A DNA stretch of 64,000 bases, taken from NCBI RefSeq assembly GCF_016918075.2, contig NZ_JAERPS020000001.1, forward strand, positions 1 to 64,000. The letters are read 5' to 3'. Within the stretch, counting starts at the first letter, position 1, and the number at the start of each line of letters is the position of its first letter. Shown here piece by piece: positions 16,593 through 25,587 of this stretch. The notes beneath the pieces were generated by a model, which did no database searches, was not told the DNA's origin, and worked only from the letters and a program-made list of their open reading frames with translations. Made by a program: the position numbers and the translations under genes. The DNA comes from Rheinheimera maricola (lineage in GTDB: Bacteria; Pseudomonadota; Gammaproteobacteria; Enterobacterales; Alteromonadaceae).

Positions 16593-17705
16593 CTACAGGC
16601 GGCCGCTGTTGATCAGGCCAATAATTAAACCGGCGAAACTGGCACCATAGCCCAGCAGCATAGCAGCAGCACACCACAGCTGGTTTTTGCGGTACGCCGC
16701 TGCGCCGTGCTGTTTTAACTGCGGTTGCATTAATTGCCAACCCCGGTAGTTTGCCCACAACAGGCCGCAAACAAACAGCGTAAAAGCACTAATTGGCCCC
16801 CAGGCGCCGGCAGTTAGCTCGTAGCTAGCGGTTAGCAGCAGCCCGCAGCCGACAACCCAGGCAATAGTGCGGTTACGTAACTTGATCAGTTGCTGTTTTT
16901 GCTCAGTGCTACCGGCGCGTTTTATCGGTTGGCGCATGCCGGCAATAACACCCAGCACACCGGCCAGCGCGCCAAGCATAGCGCCGCCCAACAGCAAGGC
17001 AATTTTCCCCAGCCATGAGCTTTGGCTGGCCGCTGTCGCACTTGCCGTAGCGGCGGCCACCGGAGGGCTGGCAAGGGTTAGCGCGCTGCAAATGGCCGTG
17101 GTTAAACCCAGCCCAGGGGCGGTGGTTAAAATTAACCTGCCGTATTTGGCCAGTAACTGGTGTTTTAGTAATTCACGCACCCGCTGCAGTTTTTTGCGCA
17201 CATTACTTTCGCTTAAACCCAACAGCTCGGCTACCTGCTGGCTGTTTTGCTCTTCGCGATAAAACAGCAGCACAATTTCGCGGCTATCTTCGGGTAACTG
17301 GCTAATAAAATCCGCCATGATCTGGTTTTGCTGGCTTTTGGCTAAATCGTCTTCCAGCTCAAGTTCGCTGGCAAACTCTGCTAACGCTGCATCAGCGTCA
17401 TCACCGCTAAGGCGGCTGCCAACTTTGCTATCGCGCAGGTAATTAAAAGCACGGTAACGTGTTATTTGGCGCACCCAGGGTAAAAAGCTGGCCGGGTTTT
17501 GCAAGCTGTTAAGCTGTTGCCAAATATGAATAAACACCTGCTGGGTAATATCTTCACTGGCATCTAAATCTTTTACTATCGCCAGCGCAATGCTGCTGAC
17601 ACTGCGCTGGCAGCGTGCTACCAGGCGCTCAAAGGCGCGCGCATCACCCAATTGCGCTGCGCTGACATCCGGAATAAGCTGCTGTTCGGTAAGGGTAATA
17701 CTCAT
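16593..17705 (-). CDS. ECF sigma factor with fused C-terminal membrane domain
   Basis: 370 residues. Region 2 (about 20-90) and region 4 (about 130-185; LPEDSREIVLLFYREEQNSQQVAELLGLSESNV) form a complete ECF-type sigma factor; the remaining half has four to five membrane helices (about 205-370). A sigma factor carrying its own membrane domain may be controlled in cis, replacing a separate anti-sigma factor; that is inference. ATG at 17705 follows AAGGAC; an upstream extension to 17750 would overlap the neighbour. It lies 5 bases downstream of the alpha/beta hydrolase stop, so the two are one operon. Confidence 0.8.
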   Translation of the reverse strand: MSITLTEQQLIPDVSAAQLGDARAFERLVARCQRSVSSIALAIVKDLDASEDITQQVFIHIWQQLNSLQNPASFLPWVRQITRYRAFNYLRDSKVGSRLSGDDADAALAEFASELELEDDLAKSQQNQIMADFISQLPEDSREIVLLFYREEQNSQQVAELLGLSESNVRKKLQRVRELLKHQLLAKYGRLILTTAPGLGLTTAICSALTLASPPVAAATASATAASQSSWLGKIALLLGGAMLGALAGVLGVIAGMRQPIKRAGSTEQKQQLIKLRNRTIAWVVGCGLLLTASYELTAGAWGPISAFTLFVCGLLWANYRGWQLMQPQLKQHGAAAYRKNQLWCAAAMLLGYGASFAGLIIGLINSGRL

Positions 17706-17710
17706 GTTGT

Positions 17711-18637
17711 TTAGTCCTTTAGTGCCGTGGCGATCTGAGCGGTTAACCAATCAGGCTGATCCAGCATAATAAAATGCCGTGCCTGCGGGTGAAACTCAAG
17801 CGTGGCATTGGCAATAGTGGCAATTTGTTGCTGATACAAGGCTTGGGCTGCGCTGCGGTCGGTTTCATTTGCCATAGCACCACTGGCACCAATTAACAGC
17901 ACCTTGCTTTTAATGTTATGCACCTGTGACCGTAAATCGGTAGTCAGTAGCTCATACACCGCCTGGCCTGCCGCTTTTGCATCAGATGCCGCAGCCATCT
18001 CCAGCACCTGTTGTTGGTGTGCCTGGCTGGTTGCCTGAATAAACAGCCCTTGCGCGGTCATTGCGGTTAGCTGCTCAGTGCTCATCTGCTGGTATTGCTG
18101 GCGCAAATACCCGGCTTGGCCCTGCATCATCGCCACTGTGGTATCGTTGCTACGGGTAAATACCGGTGCCAAATACGGCAAGCCGTCTACCGCGACAACA
18201 GTACCAATAGTATCTGGTGCTGTGCTGGCCAGACTAAACGCCATAAATGCGCCTAAGCTGTGGCCGACCACCGCCGGTTTTTGCAGTTGCTGCTGGTCGA
18301 TATACTGCAGTAATTGCTGTTGTACCCTTGGCAGTAAATCACCATCAATGGCGGGCTTGCCGGCAAAACCGGCAATACTGATTAAATGCAGCTGATATTT
18401 GCCAGACAGCGCTTCGGCTGTTGGCCGCCAGACACGGGCATCTGACATTAACCCTGGGATCATCAGCACCGGTTTGCCGCTGCCTATTACTTCTACGCTA
18501 AAACTCTCAGCCGCCTTGGCACTAAAGTTAGCCGCCAGCATACCGCTAACAATAGTTAATGAAATAGCAAAGTGGCTCCAAAAGCCGGGTTTAGTTTTAG
18601 TGGGTGTGGAGGCTTGCTCGATAGTGTGCTTGTTCAT
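17711..18637 (-). CDS. Alpha/beta hydrolase, exported or membrane-anchored
   Basis: 308 residues with an N-terminal membrane segment (about 22-42, ending AKA) and an alpha/beta-hydrolase core: PVLMIPGLMSDARVW (oxyanion-hole strand), GHSLG nucleophile elbow (about residues 125-129), an Asp strand around VLLIGASGA and a C-terminal His in ARHFIMLDQP. Probably an esterase- or lipase-like enzyme; the substrate is unknown. First gene of an operon with the ECF sigma factor. Confidence 0.82.
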   Translation of the reverse strand: MNKHTIEQASTPTKTKPGFWSHFAISLTIVSGMLAANFSAKAAESFSVEVIGSGKPVLMIPGLMSDARVWRPTAEALSGKYQLHLISIAGFAGKPAIDGDLLPRVQQQLLQYIDQQQLQKPAVVGHSLGAFMAFSLASTAPDTIGTVVAVDGLPYLAPVFTRSNDTTVAMMQGQAGYLRQQYQQMSTEQLTAMTAQGLFIQATSQAHQQQVLEMAAASDAKAAGQAVYELLTTDLRSQVHNIKSKVLLIGASGAMANETDRSAAQALYQQQIATIANATLEFHPQARHFIMLDQPDWLTAQIATALKD

Positions 18638-18733
18638 GTTGGTGCCTTAGTAAGTAGTGAGTGACATTACTAAGTACCGTGAGCGGTTGCGGCTGTGACA
18701 AAAATAGTTAAATTATTTTTATCGCAGTAAAAC

Positions 18734-18807
18734 TGGAGCGGGTGGCGGGAATCGAACCCGTGTCTAAAGCTTGGGAAGCTTTCGTTCTACCATTGAACTA
18801 CACCCGC
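18734..18807 (-). tRNA. tRNA-Gly (anticodon CCC)
   Basis: On the minus strand the acceptor arms GCGGGTG and CACCCGC pair, the T arm contains GGTTCGATTCC, and the anticodon stem AAAGC/GCTTT encloses the loop TTCCCAA, so the anticodon is CCC. A genomic CCA follows the discriminator T. Length 74 including CCA. Confidence 0.95.
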
Positions 18808-18883
18808 AGAAGTGGCAACCACAGTAATGTAATGCTGGTTCAGCCGTCAACGGGATAAAATACTTTTTTCTTTGTACCTGTTA

Positions 18884-18896
18884 CGCTAAGGTAGCG
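18884..18896. promoter_or_regulatory. Palindrome before the WYL regulator
   Basis: CGCTA-AGG-TAGCG, a perfect 5-bp inverted repeat with a 3-base centre, 27 bases before the WYL start at 18923. WYL regulators of the CapW/BrxR kind bind such palindromes in their own promoters. Part of it (AAGGTAG) recurs at 19829-19835 ahead of cas1. Confidence 0.45.
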
Positions 18897-18922
18897 GCTA
18901 AGCCAAACTTCAAGGATTGAAC

Positions 18923-19762
18923 GTGCTTAGTATTAATCAGGACAAACGCTTATGGTTTATCGAACTTATCGCCTGGTGGGAAGGGCGTATTGCCAGCAGC
19001 CATCTTATCCGTCAGTTTGGCATTAGCCGCACGCAGGCGCAAAACGATATCACTTACTATCAAAGCCTGTTACCGAATAACCTGCAGTACCATGCCAGTC
19101 ACAAAGGTTTTTTGCCGCAACAAGGTTTTGTACAGGCCTATATTTCTGGCGATGTGGTGGAATACCTAAACTGGATAAGCCACCAGGACGCCATTACCGA
19201 CGTTAGCACCGCTTTGCCTTACACCACGTTGGCGTTGCCTAAACGCCAGGTTAGCGCCGACATTATCCGTGTGTTAGTTAGCGCCATTCGCCAGCAACGG
19301 CGGGTAGAGGTAGATTACGTCTCGGTAACCAACCCCGACCGCCAGGGCCGCATTATTGTACCGCACCATTTTGTCAGCACCGGCCTGCGTTGGCACCTGC
19401 GCGCTTTTTGTGAAAAGTCACAGCAATACCGCGATTTTGTCTTAAGTCGCTTTCGCGGCGTGCCTGATTTACTTAATAAAACCACCATCAGCGCCAAGCA
19501 AGACACCGGCTGGCATACCCAGCTTGCGCTAACCTTTACACCCGACCCACGCTTAAGCCCAGCGCAGCAAGACGTAATAGCCCACGACTATCAAATGCAA
19601 CACGGCCAGCTAACGCTGCAAACCCGCGCTTGTTTAGCGCAGTATTTACTGCAGGAAATGCAGGTGAATATCCGCGACATAAACATCAGCCCCGAAGCCC
19701 AGCAGTTAGTGCTTAGTAACATAGACACGGTAAAGCCCTGGCTATTTGAAGAAAAATCATAA
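18923..19762 (+). CDS. WYL-domain transcriptional regulator at the CRISPR locus
   Basis: 279 residues: N-terminal winged HTH (about 5-65; HLIRQFGISRTQAQNDITYY), then a WYL domain (about 110-185; VEVDYVSVTNPDRQGRIIVPHHFVSTG and LRWHLRAFC, where WHL replaces WYL) and a C-terminal WCX-like extension. WYL proteins sense ligands, often nucleic acid or nucleotides, and repress defence operons (CapW, BrxR). GTG at 18923 is preferred because AAGGA lies six bases upstream; the TTG at 18917 has no spacing to that site. A terminator separates it from cas1, so it is its own unit. Control of the cas genes is inference. Confidence 0.82.
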   Translation: MLSINQDKRLWFIELIAWWEGRIASSHLIRQFGISRTQAQNDITYYQSLLPNNLQYHASHKGFLPQQGFVQAYISGDVVEYLNWISHQDAITDVSTALPYTTLALPKRQVSADIIRVLVSAIRQQRRVEVDYVSVTNPDRQGRIIVPHHFVSTGLRWHLRAFCEKSQQYRDFVLSRFRGVPDLLNKTTISAKQDTGWHTQLALTFTPDPRLSPAQQDVIAHDYQMQHGQLTLQTRACLAQYLLQEMQVNIRDINISPEAQQLVLSNIDTVKPWLFEEKS

Positions 19763-19769
19763 GTTTATC

Positions 19770-19802
19770 AAACACCCGTACAGTTAGTTTACAGGTGTTT
19801 TT
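19770..19802 (+). terminator. Terminator between WYL gene and cas1
   Basis: AAACACC (19770-19776) pairs with GGTGTTT (19794-19800), extended by CGTA/TACA partial pairing and followed by a T-tract. Confidence 0.75.
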
Positions 19803-19864
19803 GTACAGTGTTGTGCGTTTAGGGATAGAAGGTAGAGTAGTGGTACTTAAAAGGAGATACGCCC

Positions 19865-20842
19865 GTGGATGATTTTTCACCTTCAGATTTAAAAAGCATT
19901 CTGCATTCCAAGCGGGCGAATATGTATTACCTGCAGCACTGTCGTGTGCTGGTTAAAGGTGGCCGGGTTGAATACGTAACGGATGAAGGCAAGCAGTCGC
20001 TGTATTGGAATATTCCTATTGCTAACACGACATGTTTATTACTGGGAACCGGTACTTCTGTAACTCAGGCTGCAATGCGGGAATTGGCTCGGGCAGGTGT
20101 TTTAGTTGGATTCTGCGGTGGTGGTGGCACGCCATTGTTCAGCGTAAATGATGTTGAAGTTGAAGTGGCTTGGTTTAATCCACAAAGTGAGTACCGGCCC
20201 TGCGAATATTTGCAACTATGGCTGAAGTTTTGGCCCGACGACTTCAAAAGGTTTCAGGCAGCTAAAGCCATTCAGCAGTTCAGAATTGATTTCACGTTGA
20301 AGCACTGGCTTAAAAATAAGTCGTTTATCGACAATGGCTTTGTGGTCAATGAAAGCCAATTAGATTCAGCATTGTCACGCTTTAAACAAGATGTAGATGC
20401 TGCAAATGGCACCCAACCACTGATGTTGGCAGAAGCTCGATTGACCAAATTACTGTATAAAATAGCCTGCAATACCTTAGCGCATGACGACAGCTTTACC
20501 CGTGCTAAAGGGGGAAGTGGTATTGACCCTGCAAATCGCTTTTTAGATCACGGTAACTATTTAGCCTATGGCTTGGGAGCAACTGCTACCTGGGTTTTAG
20601 GCTTGCCACATGGCTTTTCGGTACTACATGGTAAAACCCGCCGGGGTGGTTTGGTATTTGACGCTGCCGATCTAGTTAAAGATGCTTTGGTGTTACCGCA
20701 AGCTTTTATCAGTGCGATGAATGGCGATGACGACCAAGAATTCCGTCAAAACTGTATTACCAATTTTCAGCAAGCTGAAGCGCTGGATTTCATTATCGAT
20801 AGCCTGAAAGTTATCGCAGCAGAGCATGGTGGCGAACTATGA
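19865..20842 (+). CDS. cas1: CRISPR integrase Cas1, type I-F
   Basis: 325 residues, the usual I-F Cas1 length. The active-site pattern is complete: Glu in AEARLTKLLYK (about residue 190), His in GLPHGFSVLHG and acidic residues in VFDAADLVKD. The N-terminus (LHSKRANMYYLQHCRVLV) is diagnostic for Cas1f. With the Cas2 part of Cas2-3 it integrates new spacers at the leader end. GTG start at 19865 follows AAGGAGAT; the gene overlaps cas2-3 by 4 bases (ATGA). Confidence 0.96.
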   Translation: MDDFSPSDLKSILHSKRANMYYLQHCRVLVKGGRVEYVTDEGKQSLYWNIPIANTTCLLLGTGTSVTQAAMRELARAGVLVGFCGGGGTPLFSVNDVEVEVAWFNPQSEYRPCEYLQLWLKFWPDDFKRFQAAKAIQQFRIDFTLKHWLKNKSFIDNGFVVNESQLDSALSRFKQDVDAANGTQPLMLAEARLTKLLYKIACNTLAHDDSFTRAKGGSGIDPANRFLDHGNYLAYGLGATATWVLGLPHGFSVLHGKTRRGGLVFDAADLVKDALVLPQAFISAMNGDDDQEFRQNCITNFQQAEALDFIIDSLKVIAAEHGGEL

Positions 20843-23800
20843 ACATTATGCTGGTATCGCAGTGCTCGAAAAATGCCCTTTTTGAAACACGACGGATCAT
20901 AGATCAGTTCGCTGAACGGCGTGGCGACAGAACCTGGCAAACACCAATAACTTTGCAAGGACTTGATGTACTGCGCAAGCTGTTGAAAAAGTCGGCACGG
21001 CGCAATACTGCTGTGGCCTGCCATTGGATCCGCAGTAAAAATCATACCGAGTTGTTATGGGTAGTGGGTAATCAGCGTAAATTCAACGTTGATGGTGCCA
21101 CACCAACCAATATGACATTGCGCAATATTCTGCGTAGTGAGGATGAAAACAGCTGGCACAACGCCGAGGTTATCGCTTTATTGGCTGCTATTGCCGGTTT
21201 GTTTCATGATTTTGGTAAAGCCAATTTTCTGTTTCAGCAAAAAATAAATCCCAAAGTAAAAACGCCGGGTTATGAACCTTATCGCCATGAATGGGTATCG
21301 CTACGGCTATTTCAGGCATTTACTGCCGGTAAAACAGATAATCAATGGCTTACTGAATTAGCCAATATTACGGCTCAGTTTGAACACAGTGTTTTAGCAA
21401 AGCTACATAAAGATGCGCCGGAACAGGGGCATCTGGAGCCGTTTGCCGGTTTAGCACCAGTTGCCAGGTTAGTCGCTTGGCTAATCGTATCTCACCATAG
21501 ATTGCCTATTTTTCCGGATAAAAAATCTGATACCAAACCTGTGTTTGAAAACATAAACAGCTGGCTGAACAATTTTGATGTGTTATGGAATTCCGTAAAC
21601 AGTGCTGAGAGTTGTGAGCAACAGCGACGTGAACAAAATTGGTTTTTTGAATATGGTACGCCTTTGCTTAGTGCAACCTGGCGGCAAAAAGCCAGTGAAT
21701 TTGCAGCTAGATCGCTGAAGTGCGGCAGGCTGTTTGAGCGCGATTGGTTTGAACAGCGCTTTACTAGTCATAATGCACGGATGGTACTAATGTTGGCCGA
21801 CCATTATTATTCGGCACAAGAACCTAAAACAAAATGGCAAGATGCAAGCTACAAAGCCTTTGCTAACTCTGACCGCAAAACCAAAGTGCTTAAGCAAAAG
21901 TTAGATGAGCATAATATAGGTGTTAGCCATAATGCCTATTTATTGGCCAGAAGTTTACCGACGTTAAAAAATACTTTGCCAGCCATTACCCGGCACAAAG
22001 GTTTTAAGCAACGGGCCAAGCTGGATAAGTTCCGCTGGCAGGATAAGGCCTATGATTTGGCGTGTTCAGTGCGGGAAAACAGTGTTGCTCAAGGCTTCTT
22101 TGGTATCAATATGGCCAGTACCGGCAAAGGTAAAACCTTTGCCAATGCCCGTATTATGTATGGTTTAGCTGACGAAAAGCTGGGATGCCGTTTTAGCGTG
22201 GCACTGGGACTAAGAACGCTAACCTTACAAACAGGTGATGCGCTAAAACAGCGTTTGCATCTGACTGATGATGACTTGGCGGTATTAATTGGCTCAGCAG
22301 CAGTGCAACAATTGCATGACATCAGTAAGCAAACTTTACAAGCTGAGCTGGCCGTCAGCAATAGCGCCACCGGCAGTGAGTCTCTGGCCGATCCTATCGC
22401 AGAGCACCTTTACGTAAGTTATGAAGGCAGCTTGTATGATGGCCGCTTAAAAAACTGGTTAAACAGTAGCCCGAAGCTAAATCAGCTGGTGAGTGCACCG
22501 GTACTGGTAAGCACTATTGATCATTTGATGCCAGCAACCGAAGGTGTGCGTGGCGGTAAGCAAATCGCGCCTATGCTGCGGTTGCTAACGGCTGATTTGG
22601 TGCTGGATGAACCCGATGATTTCGACACTGCCGATTTACCCGCGCTGTGCAGGTTAGTGAACTGGGCCGGAATGTTAGGCGCCAGAGTGCTGTTTTCATC
22701 TGCCACTTTACCACCAGTACTGGTGTGCGCCTTGTTTGAGGCCTACCGCACCGGCAGAGAGCACTTCAATGCAGTGAATGCTGATGGTCGGTCACAGTTG
22801 CCGGTTATCTGCGCTTGGTTTGATGAATTTACCGCAGTAAAAGCAGAGTGTGCAGATAAAAAGCAGTTAATGCAGCAACACACGTTATTTGTTGAAAAGC
22901 GGGTTAAGGCGCTGGCAACTCAGCCTGTGCTGCGTAAAGCCAGTTTACTTGGGGTAACCGTCAGCAGTAAAAATCCAGATCTGATTATCAGCCAACTGGC
23001 TAGCCTGATCCAGCAGAGTATTTGTCAGTTACATCGTCAGCATCATCAAGTGGCACCTACAGGTCAAAAAGTATCAATCGGCCTGGTACGTATGGCCAAT
23101 ATTAATCCTATGGTAGCTGTGGCTAAGCAGTTGCTACAAATGGCAGTACCTGTCGATTGCCATATTCATTATTGTGTTTACCACAGCCAGTACCCATTAG
23201 CTGTGCGCTCTGCTATCGAGCAAAAGTTGGATGCAGCACTGACGCGCTACAATACGTCAGCGCTTTGGCAGCAATCAGAAATCAGCCGCGCACTCGCGCA
23301 ATATCCACAAGACAATCATCTGTTTGTGGTACTGGCGACCTCTGTCGCTGAGGTCGGCAGGGATCACGATTATGACTGGGCAATTGCCGAGCCCAGTTCT
23401 ATGCGCTCACTGATCCAGTTGGCCGGGCGTATTCAACGGCACCGCCAGCAACCAGCAAATAGCGACAATCTACTGATCTTGTCGCAAAATTTCAGAGCAC
23501 TAAAAGCATCCACAGATCGTTTTGGGACGCTGAAACCTGCATACTGCCAGCCTGGCTTTGAGCGAGACGATTTACGGCTCGATAGCCATGATCTTAAAGT
23601 GATTTTGCCTGAAGAATCTTTTCTGGCTATCAATGCATTGCCGCGAATAACTCAGCCGTCATTATTACCATCAAAGATACTAAGCAGCCTTGTGTTGTTT
23701 GAACACTTTTCGCTGTTTCAGAATTTGTTTCCTCAGCCCGACATGCCGTTACCTAAAGACGTTGTATGGCCACCTGATTATGCCGCAAGGTGGTGGCTGC

Positions 23801-24174
23801 ATGACGCAACCTGGAGTGCTGAATTACAAAGACGCAAACCATTTCGTAAGTCATCGCCTGATGAACCTTACTGTCTGATGTTATCAGAAGAAGATAACGA
23901 GCCGGTATTTACGCGGATTAATGATGCTGTCTGGCCGCTGGAATATATCGAAGCAGAAAACTTTGTCACTGAAAGCTGGCAGCCAACACAAGGCAACCAT
24001 GCCTGGTTTACGCTAGATGCGCTGTCGGTGTATCAGCAGCGCGCAGAACAAATGGGGCTCACGCTTGAAGAGGTGAGCAAGCAATTTGGTGAGATCCGCT
24101 TAAGAGTAAAACAGAATGCCGAAAAGTGGCATTACCACCCGGTGTTAGGTGTGTATAGCGAAGAAGGATATTAA
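20839..24174 (+). CDS. cas3: Cas2-3 fusion: nuclease-helicase, type I-F
   Basis: 1111 residues. The N-terminal about 95 residues are the Cas2-like domain (MNIMLVSQCSKNALFETRR). The HD nuclease follows (HDFGKANF, His123-Asp124, with later HEW and SHHR), then a superfamily 2 helicase with Walker A ASTGKGKT (426-433), DEPD box (592-595), SSATLP motif III and the Q/R-rich motif VI LIQLAGRIQRHR. It is recruited by the Csy complex to unwind and degrade target DNA, and also joins Cas1 in adaptation. The Cas2-Cas3 fusion is unique to type I-F. All key residues appear intact. Confidence 0.96.
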   Translation: MNIMLVSQCSKNALFETRRIIDQFAERRGDRTWQTPITLQGLDVLRKLLKKSARRNTAVACHWIRSKNHTELLWVVGNQRKFNVDGATPTNMTLRNILRSEDENSWHNAEVIALLAAIAGLFHDFGKANFLFQQKINPKVKTPGYEPYRHEWVSLRLFQAFTAGKTDNQWLTELANITAQFEHSVLAKLHKDAPEQGHLEPFAGLAPVARLVAWLIVSHHRLPIFPDKKSDTKPVFENINSWLNNFDVLWNSVNSAESCEQQRREQNWFFEYGTPLLSATWRQKASEFAARSLKCGRLFERDWFEQRFTSHNARMVLMLADHYYSAQEPKTKWQDASYKAFANSDRKTKVLKQKLDEHNIGVSHNAYLLARSLPTLKNTLPAITRHKGFKQRAKLDKFRWQDKAYDLACSVRENSVAQGFFGINMASTGKGKTFANARIMYGLADEKLGCRFSVALGLRTLTLQTGDALKQRLHLTDDDLAVLIGSAAVQQLHDISKQTLQAELAVSNSATGSESLADPIAEHLYVSYEGSLYDGRLKNWLNSSPKLNQLVSAPVLVSTIDHLMPATEGVRGGKQIAPMLRLLTADLVLDEPDDFDTADLPALCRLVNWAGMLGARVLFSSATLPPVLVCALFEAYRTGREHFNAVNADGRSQLPVICAWFDEFTAVKAECADKKQLMQQHTLFVEKRVKALATQPVLRKASLLGVTVSSKNPDLIISQLASLIQQSICQLHRQHHQVAPTGQKVSIGLVRMANINPMVAVAKQLLQMAVPVDCHIHYCVYHSQYPLAVRSAIEQKLDAALTRYNTSALWQQSEISRALAQYPQDNHLFVVLATSVAEVGRDHDYDWAIAEPSSMRSLIQLAGRIQRHRQQPANSDNLLILSQNFRALKASTDRFGTLKPAYCQPGFERDDLRLDSHDLKVILPEESFLAINALPRITQPSLLPSKILSSLVLFEHFSLFQNLFPQPDMPLPKDVVWPPDYAARWWLHDATWSAELQRRKPFRKSSPDEPYCLMLSEEDNEPVFTRINDAVWPLEYIEAENFVTESWQPTQGNHAWFTLDALSVYQQRAEQMGLTLEEVSKQFGEIRLRVKQNAEKWHYHPVLGVYSEEGY

Positions 24175-25587
24175 ATGAACACTGAAGTTATTGCGTCAAT
24201 CCTCGAATACTTCGAGGTGGTCGAAAAAGATTCTGAATTATTTCCGATTAGGAAGAAGCTTGATGAAAAGCAAAAGGAGTTTTCTAAACTCAAACTGGAT
24301 GATCTAAAAGCCACGAAGTTGCAGCAAGTCATCAACGCACTTCAGACGCAGTTGGTTAAGCAGAGGGAGCTCTCGCTTTTGACTGAAATACCAGCTTGGT
24401 TTGATAACGTTGCTCAGGACGGATTGAATTGTAAGAAAAGGATGGCAAAGGTCACGCACTCAACCAAATTCAGTCATCCAGAAAATGAATACTCTGGTAT
24501 CTGTGTGGAACCGGCGCAGGGCGGTGACTATCTATCGACTGATAACTCTGGCTTTAATGAATATGAAATTTCTTACAGTAATGGCGCGTTGATAAGAATT
24601 GCCCTTTTTTTCCATGTGAATTTTAGCGGTAAGACTGTTTTTGAGCGGCTGATCGCTAACGATTTTGAATGGCTTAACTGCTTTAGTAACTCAACTGAGA
24701 AAGTCCATGAGTGGGGGCAGGGGCTCGCTTGCTGGCTTGGCGAGCATGATTTGAAAGCTATTGAAAAGATGAAGCAGCTATATTTTCCCGTTTCTGGTGA
24801 TGAATATCACCTGCTTTCGCCAATGACTTCTTCATCTCTTGCTCACGAACTGTTTAAAAAGATAAATAACTCGAAATGGAGTGAAAGCAGTAAAAAGGGG
24901 CGTTTAGCAAAGAGCAAATCACTTTACTCGGAACTAGCTGTTACAGAGTTTCCTAAACTGGCCACTACTTTTTTTGGTGGTGCTCATCCTCGAAACATTT
25001 CGCTGTTGAATCATTTGAGATCGGGCAAAACCTACTTACTCAACTGCGCACCGCCATCCTGGCAATCGACGTTAAAACCACCGTTAAATGACCAATCTAT
25101 ATTTTCTGGCCGTGAATTTAACCGCCGGGTATGGCGTGATTTACAAGAACTACAACGCTACTTGCTTAGTGTAAAAAGGCGAGATAGTACTTTAGAAATT
25201 CGCCGTAATATCGCCGCTTACGTAAATGATCTTATTGATGGCTTGCTAAATTATGCGGCTGAGGTGCAGGGGCTAAGCGAGCACGCTGGTTGGAGTTTGC
25301 AAAATTGCGAACTAAAGCAGGCGGAACAACTGTGGTTGGACACCTGGTGTGAGGATCTGCTGTTCCAGCAAAAAAGGGCGAACCACAACTGGCAGCAAGA
25401 TATTTGTCTGGCCTTTGCCGGTTGGTTAAACAGTAAGCTGAACAAAGCCTTGAAGAATGATGGATTGGTCTTTGGTACTGTTCAATATCAACATTGGGCG
25501 AAGTTGTTGTCGCCCCGGCTACGCGATTATGAGCTTGGCACAACGGTGTTTTCTGCAGGTAAGGCAAAAGCGGAGGCTGTAGTATGA
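24175..25587 (+). CDS. csy1: Cas8f (Csy1), large subunit of the I-F Csy complex
   Basis: 470 residues, longer than the about 434 of the Pseudomonas protein. The C-terminal half is typical (FFGGAHPRNISLLNHLRSG, FFG-to-PPSWQS, then the helical bundle). Cas8f contacts the PAM and the crRNA 5' handle. ATG at 24175 directly follows the cas2-3 stop; the end overlaps csy2 by 4 bases. About the first 890 bases look poorer in GC and use more AGG/AGA, AAG and TCT-type codons than the rest of the operon, so the N-terminal part may have been exchanged by recombination. Confidence 0.93.
   Translation: MNTEVIASILEYFEVVEKDSELFPIRKKLDEKQKEFSKLKLDDLKATKLQQVINALQTQLVKQRELSLLTEIPAWFDNVAQDGLNCKKRMAKVTHSTKFSHPENEYSGICVEPAQGGDYLSTDNSGFNEYEISYSNGALIRIALFFHVNFSGKTVFERLIANDFEWLNCFSNSTEKVHEWGQGLACWLGEHDLKAIEKMKQLYFPVSGDEYHLLSPMTSSSLAHELFKKINNSKWSESSKKGRLAKSKSLYSELAVTEFPKLATTFFGGAHPRNISLLNHLRSGKTYLLNCAPPSWQSTLKPPLNDQSIFSGREFNRRVWRDLQELQRYLLSVKRRDSTLEIRRNIAAYVNDLIDGLLNYAAEVQGLSEHAGWSLQNCELKQAEQLWLDTWCEDLLFQQKRANHNWQQDICLAFAGWLNSKLNKALKNDGLVFGTVQYQHWAKLLSPRLRDYELGTTVFSAGKAKAEAVV

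Noticed and set aside
18734..18807. tRNA-Gly beside the CRISPR locus as an island integration site
   Set aside because: The 3' end of the tRNA points away from the CRISPR locus, and no repeat of its 3' end was seen on the far side.
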